This document shows, piece after piece, positions 36,587 to 46,099 of a stretch of DNA of 64,000 nt. Under the pieces are notes generated by a model. That model worked only from the letters and a program-made list of their open reading frames with translations. It had not been told where the DNA came from and did no database searches. Origin of the DNA: Streptomyces sp. NBC_01381 (lineage in GTDB: Bacteria > Actinomycetota > Actinomycetes > Streptomycetales > Streptomycetaceae); the NCBI RefSeq assembly GCF_026340305.1, contig NZ_JAPEPI010000002.1, positions 1,860,001 to 1,924,000 on the forward strand. The letters are read 5' to 3'. Each line of letters starts with the position of its first letter. Positions within the stretch are counted from its first letter, which is position 1. The position numbers and the translations under genes are program-made.

Positions 36587-36911
36587 GGTGTCGTCGCCGC
36601 CGATCTGTCTCGAATGGGATGTACACGGAGTCCCCGTCCGGCTACCCGGTGTGGTGTGTCGGCGGGTGCCTGGGGTTTCCAGGGGGAATCCGCGAGGTTG
36701 CTGAGGACCGTTCTTCATACGAATCTACAAGACGCGCGGCTTGGCCAGCCAACTCCTTCATGGTTTCGGTGACTGACCCCATCGGACGGCCTGGCGGTGT
36801 ACTGGCTCCACTCCGCGTTAACAGCACATGAACGAGCAGTCGAGAGGCCTCCGGCCCGGCTTGGCTGGATCACCTCCACCGAACGACCCACGATACGAAG
36901 AAGAGAGCCTC
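36587..36911. other. Intergenic region between PucR and xanthine dehydrogenase genes
   Basis: 325 bp between divergent genes, expected to hold both promoters and the PucR sites. A weak candidate for the xdh direction is TTGCTG then GAATCT 17 bases later (about 36698-36726). The gene start at 36912 has AAGAAGAGAG upstream. I see no convincing small gene. Confidence 0.4.
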
Positions 36912-37802
36912 ATGGACTTCCTTCGCCCCGCCAGCTGGGAGGAGGCGCTCGCCGCGAAGGCCGAGCACCCCACCGCTGTGCCGATTGCGGGTGGCACCGA
37001 TGTGATGGTCGAGATCAACTTCGACCACCGTCGTCCCGAGTACCTGCTTGACCTCAACCGCATCGTCGAGCTGCGCGAGTGGGAGGTGGGCGAGGAGACG
37101 GTCCAGCTGGGCGCCTCCGTCCCGTACACCCAGATCATGGAGGAGCTGCGCACCGAGCTCCCCGGGCTCGCGCTCGCCTCGCACACGGTCGCTTCCCCGC
37201 AGATCCGTAACCGCGGCGGCGTCGGCGGCAACCTGGGCACGGCGTCCCCGGCCGGTGACGCCCACCCGGCGCTGCTGGCCGCCGACTGCGAGGTCGAGGT
37301 GGAGTCCGTACGCGGCTCGCGCCTCATCCCGATCGACGACTTCTACACTGGTGTCAAGCGCAATGCGCTGGCCCCCGACGAGCTGATCAAGTCCGTCCAC
37401 ATCAAGAAGGCGGACGGCCCCCAGCAGTACTCGAAGGTCGGCACCCGCAACGCGATGGTCATCGCCGTGTGCGCCTTCGGCATCGCCCTGCACCCCGAGA
37501 CCCGGACGGTACGGACGGGCATCGGCTCCGCCGCCCCGACCCCGATCCGGGCCAAGGCCGCCGAGGAGTTCCTGAACGCGGCGCTCGAGGAGGGCGGCTT
37601 CTGGGACAGCAAGAAGATCATCACCCCCTCGATCGCCAAGCAGTTCGCGGATCTCGCATCCGGCGCCGCCAACCCGATCGACGACGTACGCGGCACGGCG
37701 AGCTACCGCCGCCACGCCGTCGGGATCATGGCCCGCCGCACGCTCGGCTGGACCTGGGAGACGTACCGCGGCAAGGGCCGCAGCACTGAGGGAGTCGCGT
37801 AA
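36912..37802 (+). CDS. Xanthine dehydrogenase, FAD-binding subunit
   Basis: 296 residues. It has the FAD-binding signatures PIAGGTDVMVEINF near residue 20 and ASPQIRNRGGVGGNLGTASPAGD near residue 100, plus the CO-dehydrogenase-flavoprotein C-terminal domain. It passes electrons from the FeS subunit to NAD+ (or another acceptor). ATG 36912 was chosen for the AAGAGAG ribosome site. It overlaps the next gene by one base (TAATG). Confidence 0.94.
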   Translation: MDFLRPASWEEALAAKAEHPTAVPIAGGTDVMVEINFDHRRPEYLLDLNRIVELREWEVGEETVQLGASVPYTQIMEELRTELPGLALASHTVASPQIRNRGGVGGNLGTASPAGDAHPALLAADCEVEVESVRGSRLIPIDDFYTGVKRNALAPDELIKSVHIKKADGPQQYSKVGTRNAMVIAVCAFGIALHPETRTVRTGIGSAAPTPIRAKAAEEFLNAALEEGGFWDSKKIITPSIAKQFADLASGAANPIDDVRGTASYRRHAVGIMARRTLGWTWETYRGKGRSTEGVA

Positions 37803-38404
37803 TGCGTGTCAACTTCACGGTCAATGGCCGTCAGCAGGAAGCCGATGACGTCTGGGAGGGCGAGTCCCTTCTGTACGTGCTGCGCGAGCGCATGGGGCTT
37901 CCCGGTTCCAAGAACGCCTGCGAGCAGGGCGAGTGCGGTTCCTGCACCGTCCGTCTCGACGGTGTGCCGGTGTGTTCGTGCCTGGTCGCGGCAGGACAGG
38001 TGGAGGGCCGTGAGGTCACCACCGTCGAGGGCCTCGCCGACTACGCGAAGCACCGCGAGGACGCCCACCCGGGCGGCGGCTGCGCCTCCGGCGCCTGCGG
38101 TGTCTCCCTGGACAGCGCCCAGCGCTGGCAGGCCGAGGGCACCGACGGCCAGACGGGCGAGGGCACCGAACTCTCCCCGATCCAGCAGGCGTTCATCGAC
38201 GCGGGCGCCGTCCAGTGCGGCTTCTGCACCCCCGGTCTGCTCGTCGCGGCCGACGAGATGCTGGAGCGCAACCCGCAGCCGACCGACGCGGACATCCGCG
38301 AGGCGCTCTCCGGCAACCTCTGCCGCTGCACCGGTTACGAGAAGATCCTGGACGCCGTCCGCCTCGCGGCCGCCCGTCAGGATCGTCAGGAAGAGGCGGT
38401 CTGA
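37802..38404 (+). CDS. Xanthine dehydrogenase, [2Fe-2S] subunit
   Basis: 200 residues. Plant-type ferredoxin cluster ligands are C40, C45, C48 and C58/C60; the second cluster uses CGFC and CRC in QCGFCTPGLLV and NLCRCTGYEKI. Between the two cluster domains is an extra stretch of about 40 residues with GGGCASGACG, making the protein longer than the usual 155-175. It relays electrons from molybdenum to FAD. Confidence 0.94.
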   Translation: MRVNFTVNGRQQEADDVWEGESLLYVLRERMGLPGSKNACEQGECGSCTVRLDGVPVCSCLVAAGQVEGREVTTVEGLADYAKHREDAHPGGGCASGACGVSLDSAQRWQAEGTDGQTGEGTELSPIQQAFIDAGAVQCGFCTPGLLVAADEMLERNPQPTDADIREALSGNLCRCTGYEKILDAVRLAAARQDRQEEAV

Positions 38405-38406
38405 CC

Positions 38407-40797
38407 ATGGGATCCACCCGTACGACAGGCGCCCCCACCAAGATCACCCAGGGGTCGCAGACCAAGGGCGGCATCGGCGAGTCGACGCTGCGGCCCGACG
38501 GCACCCTGAAGGTCACCGGAGAGTTCGCCTACTCCTCGGACATGTGGCACGAGGACATGCTGTGGGGCCAGGCCCTGCGCAGCACCGTGGCACACGCCGA
38601 GATCGTGTCGATCGACACCTCCGAGGCCCTCGCGATGAGCGGCGTCTACGCCGTCATGACCTACGACGACCTGCCGGCCGAGATGAAGCACTACGGCCTG
38701 GAGATCCAGGACACGCCGGTGCTCGCCCACGGCAAGGTCCGCCACCACGGTGAGCCGGTCGCCATCGTGGCCGCCGACCACCCGGAGACCGCACGCCGCG
38801 CCGCCGCGAAGATCAAGGTCGAGTACCGGGAGCTGCCGGTCATCACGGACGAGGCGTCCGCGATCGCTCCCGACGCCGTGCTCGTGCACGAGGGCCGCAC
38901 CGACAGCCACATGGGCCACGTCCCGCACCCGAACATCGTGCACCGCCAGCCGATCATCCGCGGCAACGCCGACGAGGCCGCCAAGAAGGCCGACGTCATC
39001 GTCAAGGGCGAGTACACCTTCGGCATGCAGGACCAGGCCTTCCTCGGCCCGGAGTCCGGCCTCGCGGTGCCGTCCGAGGACGGCGGCGTCGAGCTGTACG
39101 TCGCCACGCAGTGGCTGCACTCCGACCTCGAACAGATCGCCCCGGTCCTCGGCCTGCCCGAGGAGAAGGTGCGCATGACGCTCTCCGGCGTCGGCGGTGC
39201 CTTCGGCGGTCGCGAGGACATCTCGATGCAGATCCACGCGTGCCTCCTCGCACTGCGCACGGGCAAGCCGATCAAGATCGTCTACAACCGGTTCGAGTCC
39301 TTCTTCGGCCATGTGCACCGCCACCCGGCGAAGCTCACCTACGAGCACGGCGCCACCAAGGACGGCAAGATCACGCACATGAAGTGCCGGATCGTGCTCG
39401 ACGGCGGCGCCTACGCCTCCGCGTCCCCGGCCGTGGTCGGCAACGCGTCCTCGCTGAGTGTGGGCCCGTACGTGATCGACGACGTCGACATCGAGGCCGT
39501 CGCGCTCTACAGCAACAACCCGCCCTGCGGCGCCATGCGCGGCTTCGGCGCGGTCCAGGCGTGCTTCGCCTACGAGGCGCAGATGGACAAGCTCGCCGAC
39601 AAGCTGGGCATGGACCGGGTCGAGTTCCGGCAGCTCAACGCCATGGAGCAGGGGACCATCATGCCGACCGGGCAGCCGGTCGACTCCCCGGCCCCGGTCG
39701 CCGAGCTGCTGCGCCGCGTCAAGGAGATGCCGCTGCCGCCCGAGCGCCAGTGGGAGTCCAGCGAGGGCTCCGACGTACGGCAGCTGCCCGGCGGTCTGTC
39801 CAACACCACGCACGGCGAGAGCGTCGTACGAGGCATCGGCTACGCGGTCGGCATCAAGAACGTCGGCTTCTCCGAGGGCTTCGACGACTACTCGACCGCC
39901 AAGGTGCGCATGGAGGTCATCGGCGGCGAGCCCGTCGCCACCGTGCACACCGCGATGGCCGAGGTCGGCCAGGGCGGCGTCACCGTGCACGCCCAGATCG
40001 CCCGCACCGAGCTCGGTGTCACGCAGGTGACCATCCACCCCGCCGACACCCAGGTGGGCTCGGCCGGTTCGACGTCCGCGTCCCGTCAGACGTACGTCAC
40101 CGGCGGCGCCGTCAAGAACGCCTGTGAGCTGGTGCGCGAGAAGGTCCTTGAGATCGGCCGGCGCAAGATGGGCTCGTACCACCCGGCGTGGGCGACGGCC
40201 GAGTTGCTGCTCGAAGGCGGCAAGGTCGTCACCGACGGAGGCGAGGTCCTCGCCGATCTCGTCGACGTACTGGAGGACGAGACCGTCGAGATCGAGGAGG
40301 AGTGGCGCCACCGGCCCACCGTCGCCTTCGACCTGGTCACCGGACAGGGCAACGGCCACGTCCAGTACACCTTCGCCGCGCACCGCGCCGTCGTCGAGGT
40401 CGACACCGAGCTCGGCCTGGTCAAGGTCATCGAAATGGCCTGTGCCCAGGACGTCGGCAAGATGCTCAACCCGCTCTCCGTCATCGGTCAGATCCAGGGC
40501 GGCACCATCCAGGGCATGGGCATCGCGGTCATGGAGGAGATCGTCGTCGACCCCAAGACGGCGAAGGTCAGGAACCCCTCCTTCACCGACTACCTGCTCC
40601 CCACCATCCTCGACACGCCGACCATCCCCGTCGACGTGCTCGAACTCGCCGATGAGCACGCCCCGTACGGGCTCCGTGGCATCGGCGAGGCTCCGACCCT
40701 TTCGTCGACTCCGGCCGTACTCGCGGCCATTCGGAACGCGACGGGCCTGGAGCTGAACAGGACGCCGGTACGTCCGGAGCACCTCACCGGCAACTGA
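38407..40797 (+). CDS. Xanthine dehydrogenase, molybdopterin subunit
   Basis: 796 residues, full length. It has the molybdenum-cofactor domains with GVGGAFGGREDISMQ and MRGFGAVQACFAYEAQMD, and the active-site Glu in GLRGIGEAPTLSSTPAV near the C-terminus. It hydroxylates hypoxanthine/xanthine to urate. ATG 38407 follows the [2Fe-2S] gene stop by two bases, so the three subunits are one operon. Confidence 0.94.
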   Translation: MGSTRTTGAPTKITQGSQTKGGIGESTLRPDGTLKVTGEFAYSSDMWHEDMLWGQALRSTVAHAEIVSIDTSEALAMSGVYAVMTYDDLPAEMKHYGLEIQDTPVLAHGKVRHHGEPVAIVAADHPETARRAAAKIKVEYRELPVITDEASAIAPDAVLVHEGRTDSHMGHVPHPNIVHRQPIIRGNADEAAKKADVIVKGEYTFGMQDQAFLGPESGLAVPSEDGGVELYVATQWLHSDLEQIAPVLGLPEEKVRMTLSGVGGAFGGREDISMQIHACLLALRTGKPIKIVYNRFESFFGHVHRHPAKLTYEHGATKDGKITHMKCRIVLDGGAYASASPAVVGNASSLSVGPYVIDDVDIEAVALYSNNPPCGAMRGFGAVQACFAYEAQMDKLADKLGMDRVEFRQLNAMEQGTIMPTGQPVDSPAPVAELLRRVKEMPLPPERQWESSEGSDVRQLPGGLSNTTHGESVVRGIGYAVGIKNVGFSEGFDDYSTAKVRMEVIGGEPVATVHTAMAEVGQGGVTVHAQIARTELGVTQVTIHPADTQVGSAGSTSASRQTYVTGGAVKNACELVREKVLEIGRRKMGSYHPAWATAELLLEGGKVVTDGGEVLADLVDVLEDETVEIEEEWRHRPTVAFDLVTGQGNGHVQYTFAAHRAVVEVDTELGLVKVIEMACAQDVGKMLNPLSVIGQIQGGTIQGMGIAVMEEIVVDPKTAKVRNPSFTDYLLPTILDTPTIPVDVLELADEHAPYGLRGIGEAPTLSSTPAVLAAIRNATGLELNRTPVRPEHLTGN

Positions 40798-40803
40798 TCC
40801 CAC

Positions 40804-40872
40804 GATCTCTCCGGGCGGTGCGTGCCTCCCATGGAACGTCACACTTCCCACTGCCCGCGCCGCCCGGAGATC
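40804..40872. repeat. Long inverted repeat after the xanthine dehydrogenase operon
   Basis: GATCTCTCCGGGCGG (40804-40818) can pair with CCGCCCGGAGATC (40860-40872), except for a two-base bulge, around a 41-base loop. It may be a terminator or processing site between the dehydrogenase and permease genes. The rest of the 257-bp gap shows no gene. Confidence 0.5.
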
Positions 40873-41054
40873 ACAAGTACCGCACCGCTCGCGGTCATTC
40901 GCAGTACCCACGCTCTTAGGAGCCCCCGTTCGTCTCGGGCCGTCCCCCGGGTCGTGCAGCCAAACGCACCATCCCAAATCCCGCAGTCTCCACAGGTCGA
41001 TCCAACCGAACCACCTGTTGCGGGTGCCCCTTTGAACCTTGGGAGTTAGGCACC

Positions 41055-42512
41055 ATGACCCAGCAGTCAACGGAGCCGAAGACAACGGCGGAGGACGCGG
41101 GCAACGGCTCGCGTGTTCCGGCCGGCAGGTCTTGGCTCGACCGGTACTTTCACATATCCCTGCGGGAATCCACGGTCGCGCGTGAGGTGCGCGGCGGAAT
41201 CACCACCTTCATGGCGATGGCGTACATCGTCCTGCTCAACCCCGTCCTCCTGTCCGGCAAGGACGTGGCCGGGGACACCATGGGCCAGAAGGCCCTGGTC
41301 ACCGCGACGGCGCTCGCCGCGGCGGTCACCACCCTGCTGATGGGCTTCGTCGGCAAGGTGCCGCTCGCCCTCGCCGCCGGACTCTCCGTGTCCGGCGTGA
41401 TCGCCTCGCAGGTCGCGCCCCAGATGACCTGGCCGCAGGCCATGGGCATGTGTGTGATGTACGGCGCGGTGATCATGCTCCTGGTGGTCACCGGGCTCCG
41501 CGAGATGATCATGAACGCGATCCCGCTCGCCCTGAAGCACGGCATCACCATGGGCATCGGCCTGTTCATCGCCATCATCGGCCTGGTCAAGGGCGGTTTC
41601 GTCCACCCCGGCAAGGCGACCCCGCTCACGCTCGGTCCCGCCGGTGAACTCGCGGGCTGGCCCGTGCTGCTCTTCGCGGGCACCCTGCTCCTGATCTTCA
41701 TGCTGCAGGCGCGCAACACCCCCGGCGCGATCCTGATCGGCATCGTCACCGGCACCATCGTGGCCGCCGTGCTCAACGCGCTCGACGTGATCGACCCCAA
41801 GCAGTGGGCGAGCGGCGCCCCCGAACTGCACGGCAGCGCGGTCTCCACACCAGACTTCTCGCTCCTCGGCGACGTCGAGTTCGGCGGCTGGGGCGACGTC
41901 GGCGCGATGACCGTCGGCATGATCGTCTTCACGCTCGTGCTCGCCGGCTTCTTCGACGCGATGGCCACCATCATCGGCGTCGGCACCGAGGCCAAGCTGG
42001 CCGACGACAAGGGCCGGATGCCCGGCCTGTCCAAGGCGCTGTTCATCGACGGCGCCGGCGGCGCCATCGGCGGTGTCGCGGGCGGCTCCGGCCAGACCGT
42101 GTTCGTCGAGTCGGCGACCGGCGTCGGTGAAGGCGCCCGTACGGGTCTCTCCTCGGTCGTCACCGGCCTGTTCTTCGCGGCCTGTCTCTTCTTCACGCCG
42201 GTCACGGCGCTCGTGCCGCAGGAAGTCGCGTCCGCCGCGCTCGTCGTCATCGGAGCGATGATGATGATGAACGCCCGACACGTCGACTGGGCCGACCGCG
42301 CCACCGCCATCCCGGTCTTCCTGACCGTCGTGCTCATGCCCTTCACGTACACCATCACGACCGGTGTCGCGGCGGGTGTCATCTCCTGGGTGGCCATCAA
42401 GGTCGCGCAGGGCAAGGCCCGCGAGATCGGGGCCTTCATGTGGGGCCTGACGGTGATCTTCATCGTCTACTTCGCCCTCAACCCCATCGAGAGCTGGCTG
42501 GGCGTCCACTAG
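41055..42512 (+). CDS. NCS2-family purine permease
   Basis: 485 residues with about 12-14 membrane helices. It starts with a soluble N-terminus followed by ESTVAREVRGGITTFMAMAYIVLLNP, the signature of AzgA/GhxP-type hypoxanthine/guanine/xanthine transporters, and has GIGLFIAIIGLVKGG and VESATGVGEGARTGLSSVVTG. It brings in the substrate of the preceding dehydrogenase. GGGAG precedes the ATG. Confidence 0.92.
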   Translation: MTQQSTEPKTTAEDAGNGSRVPAGRSWLDRYFHISLRESTVAREVRGGITTFMAMAYIVLLNPVLLSGKDVAGDTMGQKALVTATALAAAVTTLLMGFVGKVPLALAAGLSVSGVIASQVAPQMTWPQAMGMCVMYGAVIMLLVVTGLREMIMNAIPLALKHGITMGIGLFIAIIGLVKGGFVHPGKATPLTLGPAGELAGWPVLLFAGTLLLIFMLQARNTPGAILIGIVTGTIVAAVLNALDVIDPKQWASGAPELHGSAVSTPDFSLLGDVEFGGWGDVGAMTVGMIVFTLVLAGFFDAMATIIGVGTEAKLADDKGRMPGLSKALFIDGAGGAIGGVAGGSGQTVFVESATGVGEGARTGLSSVVTGLFFAACLFFTPVTALVPQEVASAALVVIGAMMMMNARHVDWADRATAIPVFLTVVLMPFTYTITTGVAAGVISWVAIKVAQGKAREIGAFMWGLTVIFIVYFALNPIESWLGVH

Positions 42513-42557
42513 GCGCCAAGCCCTCCACACACCCGTAGAACCTTTGAGGAGGCCGAG

Positions 42558-43709
42558 ATGCTGGACATCGCCGAAGAGTTGAACCGGTGGGTCGAGCAGG
42601 GACGTGACTTCGCCGTCGCCACCGTGGTGGCGGTCGGCGGCAGCGCGCCCCGGCAGCCGGGAGCGGCCATGGCCGTCGACTCGGACGGCACGGCGATCGG
42701 TTCGGTCTCCGGCGGGTGTGTGGAAGGCGCCGTCTACGACCTGTGTCAGCAGGCACTCGAAGACGGTGAGAGCGTCGTCGAGCGCTTCGGATACAGCGAC
42801 GAGGACGCCTTCGCCGTGGGCCTGACCTGCGGCGGCATCATCGACATCCTCGTCACACCGGTCCGCGCGGAATCCTCCGCGCGGCCGGTGCTCGCCACCG
42901 CTCTGGCGGCCGCCGCGTCCGGCGGCGCGGCGGCCGTCGCCCGCATCACCTCGGGCCCCGCGGACCTGATGGGCCGCGCTCTTCTCGTACGTACCGAAGG
43001 GGCGTACGAGGGAGGGCTCGGCGGACATCCCGAACTGGACCGGACCGCGGCCGGAGAGGCCCGCGCCATGCTGGACGCCGGCCGCACCGGCACCGTCGAG
43101 ATAGGGGAGGACGGCTCGCGCTGCGGGCAGCCGATCACCCTGCTCGTCGAGTCGAGCGTGCCGCCGCCCCGCATGATCGTGTTCGGGGCCATCGACTTCG
43201 CGTCCGCGCTGGTGCGCATGGGCAAGTTCCTCGGCTACCGCGTGACGGTGTGCGACGCGCGCCCCGTCTTCGCGACGAAGACCCGCTTCCCGGACGCCGA
43301 CGAGATCGTCGTCGAGTGGCCGCACAAGTACTTGCAGCGCACGGAGGTCGACGGGCGGACCGTGCTGTGCGTGCTCACGCACGACGCCAAGTTCGACGTG
43401 CCCCTCCTTGAGGCGGCGCTGCGGCTTCCCGTCGCCTACATCGGCGCGATGGGTTCGCGCCGCACCCACGAGGACCGCAACAAGCGGCTGCGCGATGTCG
43501 GCGTCACCGAGCTCGAACTGGCCCGTCTGCGCTCGCCCATCGGCCTGGACCTGGGCGCCCGTACGCCGGAGGAGACGGCGCTCTCCATCGCCGCGGAGAT
43601 CGTCGCGAACCGGCGGGGCGGCAGCGGTGTCTCGCTGACCGGTGCGCACACGCCGATCCACCACGACGGCTCGCGCAAGGCGGCAGGACACATCGGATCC
43701 GTCGCCTGA
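42558..43709 (+). CDS. xdhC: XdhC/CoxI-family molybdenum cofactor insertion factor
   Basis: 383 residues. The N-terminal XdhC/CoxI domain (ATVVAVGGSAPRQPGAAMAV, SVSGGCVEGAVYDL) is followed by the C-terminal Rossmann domain (RMIVFGAIDFASALVRMGKFLGYRVTVCDAR, LTHDAKFDVPLLEAAL, GAMGSRRTHEDR). It binds and sulfurates molybdenum cofactor for insertion into xanthine dehydrogenase. It is the last gene of the purine module; a hairpin follows. Confidence 0.93.
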   Translation: MLDIAEELNRWVEQGRDFAVATVVAVGGSAPRQPGAAMAVDSDGTAIGSVSGGCVEGAVYDLCQQALEDGESVVERFGYSDEDAFAVGLTCGGIIDILVTPVRAESSARPVLATALAAAASGGAAAVARITSGPADLMGRALLVRTEGAYEGGLGGHPELDRTAAGEARAMLDAGRTGTVEIGEDGSRCGQPITLLVESSVPPPRMIVFGAIDFASALVRMGKFLGYRVTVCDARPVFATKTRFPDADEIVVEWPHKYLQRTEVDGRTVLCVLTHDAKFDVPLLEAALRLPVAYIGAMGSRRTHEDRNKRLRDVGVTELELARLRSPIGLDLGARTPEETALSIAAEIVANRRGGSGVSLTGAHTPIHHDGSRKAAGHIGSVA

Positions 43710-43725
43710 CCCCGGCTCAATTGTG

Positions 43726-43743
43726 AAAACCTCCAAAGGTTTT
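43726..43743. terminator. Hairpin after xdhC
   Basis: AAAACCT-CCAA-AGGTTTT, a 7-bp perfect stem 17 bases after the xdhC stop, in unusually AT-rich sequence. It probably ends the purine operon and separates it from the RiPP cluster. Confidence 0.55.
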
Positions 43744-43850
43744 GCTCACGCTCCGCCAGCCTTTCGTCACAATGGATGGTGGTTGCCCAACGGGCCCACG
43801 GAATAGGTTTGTTCCCGAGCAGCCGAGAAAAGGGAATCGAAGGGGTGGGT

Positions 43851-45992
43851 GTGGCTCTCCAGTCGGTGGAAGAACCGTTAGGAAGCAATGAAGAGCTGTT
43901 CCTGAGACAGGATGCCGCCTTTATCGAGGCACCCGGCGGTGTGCTGTTGCGGGGGAGTTCCGAGGATTTCTTCCTGAAAGGCGGCTCCGCCTATCGCTGG
44001 CTGACGGCGCTCGCCCCCGCACTCTCCCGCGGCTGCACCGAGGAACGGCTGTGCGCCGGCCTCGACGAGGAACGCGCCGCGGCGGTCTCGCGCCTGCTCG
44101 GGCAACTGGCGTCCAGCGGCTTCCTGCGGGCGCGCCGGGTCGAGGGCGACGACGTGCTCGACGCGGAGACCAGCGCCGCGTTCGCCGAGCAGATCGCCTT
44201 CTTCGCCCACCACACGGACACCCCGAAGGCCGCCTTCCGCACGGTGCGGGACGCCAGGGTGCTGCTGGTCGGGGACGGTCCCTGCGCCGCGTCGGCCGCG
44301 CGCCTGCTGCTGCGCAACGGCGTGCGCAGGGTGGCGCTGTGCCGGGTCGCCGCCGGCTCCGATGACGCGCAGGGCGCCGTGGCGGGGGTGGAAGGCCTTG
44401 AGATCTTCGACGAGCGGGACGGTGCGGCCGTTCGCAGGCGGGCCGCCGCATGGCGCCCCGACGCGCTGCTCGTCCTTCCGTACGGAGTGCCCGGTGCTCT
44501 CGCGTCCGACCTCGCCGAACACGCCGGTGAACGGGGGCTGTTGTTCCTCTCCGGCGACGCGAGTTCCGAGTTCCTGCTGCTCGGTCCACTGGTCGGCACG
44601 GGAAAGTCCTGCCGGTTCTGCCTGCAGCTCTGGCTCGCCGAGAACGGGACGATAGGCGGTGCTCCCGCAGAGCTGTTTCCCGCTGTATCGGCCGCCGCCG
44701 GAAGCGAATTGGCGGCTGAGTTGTTCAAGCAACTCTCAGGCTGTATGGATTCGGAACTCTCCGGCGGGGTCGTCCTGCGCGATCCGATTTCCCTGGAGAG
44801 CGTGCGGGAGCCGCTGGCCGTCCATTTGGACTGCCCCTACTGCATCAAGCAGCAATCCCTCCGTGAATTCACGGCAAGCGTCATGCGATTCGCCGCCGGG
44901 GGCGCCGACCTGCCCGTGGAGAGCGCGGAGCGGGCCGCGCACCAGGAGACCGCCGCCGCCCCGAGGCTCGGCCTGCTCGCGGGCTTCGACGACGCGGAGC
45001 TGCCGCAACTCCTGGTGAAGATCGGCAGGGCCCGCGTCGGCGGTGCGCCGGGTCCTGACGCGTACGGCTGCAGCTACGACACCCTGGAGGCCGCGCGGAC
45101 CGACGCGGTCGAACGCCTGGCGCGCCGCGTCGCAGCGGTCCGGCGCACCCCTGTGTTCATGCCGGTCCTCACCGGCAGCCACGGCAGGCTGAGGGGCGAG
45201 GGCACGGATGCGTTGCCCGCCACCGCGTTCGGCTCGCCGTCGCCGCATACGGGCGAGGATCCGGAGGGCAAGGACGCCTGGATTCCCGCCTATTCGCTGA
45301 GTCGCCGCGTCGTGACGTGGATTCCGGAGCGGATCGCGTTCGCCCCTGCCCTCGCCGCGGCGGATCCGCACGGCGACATGGCGGCGGGCTACGGCGCGGG
45401 CGCGACGTTCGAGGAGACCGCGCTGAACGGCCTGCTCTCCGTGCTGCTCCACGAACGCGTCCGGGCGGCCTGTGCCGGCACGGCGGCGGTACGGCGCCTC
45501 GACCCCTCGGCCGCCGGGCAGGTGAGCCGGGAGCTGTCGATCCTGCCCTCGCTGCGCCGCCTCGCGGCCGACGTGAGCTTCACCGAAGTGCTGGGGGACG
45601 GCCCGGAAAGGGTCGTCGTGGCGCACGCGCAGCCGCTGCGGGACAGCCGCCGAACTGCCGTACGGGTGGCCGCGATCGGCCTGACCCGGACCGATGCGCT
45701 GCACCGCGCCGTGCTCGAACTGGCCGGGCTGCTCCAGCTGCCGGCCGAGGGGCCGCGTCTCGACAGCGCCCGGTCGGTCGTCCTCGTGCCGTACGAGGAG
45801 TTCCCCGAGGCCCGCGGCGAAGCCGAGCCCGGTCCCGGAAGCGGTGCAGAGGCGGCGGACGGCGGCCTGGCGGGCCTGCTCGCCGCGCTCCGGGGGCGCG
45901 GACGCGAGGCCGTCATCGTGCGCACGCTGCCACCGGCGCCCGCGGCGGGACTGCCCGCCCTGACCGGCCGCGTCCTGCTGACCCACGCGTAG
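43851..45992 (+). CDS. RiPP leader-binding E1-like/ThiF-fold protein (TOMM C-protein type)
   Basis: 713 residues from GTG 43851 (AAGGGG upstream); GTG 43845 and ATG 43776 are in-frame alternatives. Residues about 10-85 look like an RRE/PqqD-type winged helix (LRQDAAFIEAPGGVLLRGSSEDFFLKGG). An E1/ThiF-like Rossmann domain follows (VLLVGDGPCAASAARLLLRNG), with zinc ligands C254, C257, C328 and C331 (CRFC, CPYC). The last 350 residues are YcaO-like in outline but lack recognisable ATP-binding motifs. Such proteins recruit the precursor leader for cyclodehydration. The stop is followed by a 10-bp triple repeat, then the precursor gene. Confidence 0.82.
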   Translation: MALQSVEEPLGSNEELFLRQDAAFIEAPGGVLLRGSSEDFFLKGGSAYRWLTALAPALSRGCTEERLCAGLDEERAAAVSRLLGQLASSGFLRARRVEGDDVLDAETSAAFAEQIAFFAHHTDTPKAAFRTVRDARVLLVGDGPCAASAARLLLRNGVRRVALCRVAAGSDDAQGAVAGVEGLEIFDERDGAAVRRRAAAWRPDALLVLPYGVPGALASDLAEHAGERGLLFLSGDASSEFLLLGPLVGTGKSCRFCLQLWLAENGTIGGAPAELFPAVSAAAGSELAAELFKQLSGCMDSELSGGVVLRDPISLESVREPLAVHLDCPYCIKQQSLREFTASVMRFAAGGADLPVESAERAAHQETAAAPRLGLLAGFDDAELPQLLVKIGRARVGGAPGPDAYGCSYDTLEAARTDAVERLARRVAAVRRTPVFMPVLTGSHGRLRGEGTDALPATAFGSPSPHTGEDPEGKDAWIPAYSLSRRVVTWIPERIAFAPALAAADPHGDMAAGYGAGATFEETALNGLLSVLLHERVRAACAGTAAVRRLDPSAAGQVSRELSILPSLRRLAADVSFTEVLGDGPERVVVAHAQPLRDSRRTAVRVAAIGLTRTDALHRAVLELAGLLQLPAEGPRLDSARSVVLVPYEEFPEARGEAEPGPGSGAEAADGGLAGLLAALRGRGREAVIVRTLPPAPAAGLPALTGRVLLTHA

Positions 45993-46020
45993 ATCCCGAC
46001 AGATCCCGACAGATCCCGAC
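45991..46020. repeat. 10-bp tandem repeat x3 starting in a stop codon
   Basis: AGATCCCGAC three times without change (45991-46000, 46001-46010, 46011-46020). The first AG belongs to the TAG stop of the E1-like gene. An imperfect hairpin (CCCGG...CCGGG, 46027-46046) follows before the precursor gene. Confidence 0.95.
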
Positions 46021-46099
46021 GAACTTCCCGGTGCGCGAGCGCCGGGCGGCTTCCGGGGCGTCCCGTCCCGGGAGAAGGCCAACAGAAAGGTACGACGTC

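Noticed and set aside
38386..43736. Two minus-strand frames of about 890 codons opposite the purine genes
   Set aside because: Both are antisense to recognised xanthine dehydrogenase, permease and XdhC genes and show no domain signature.
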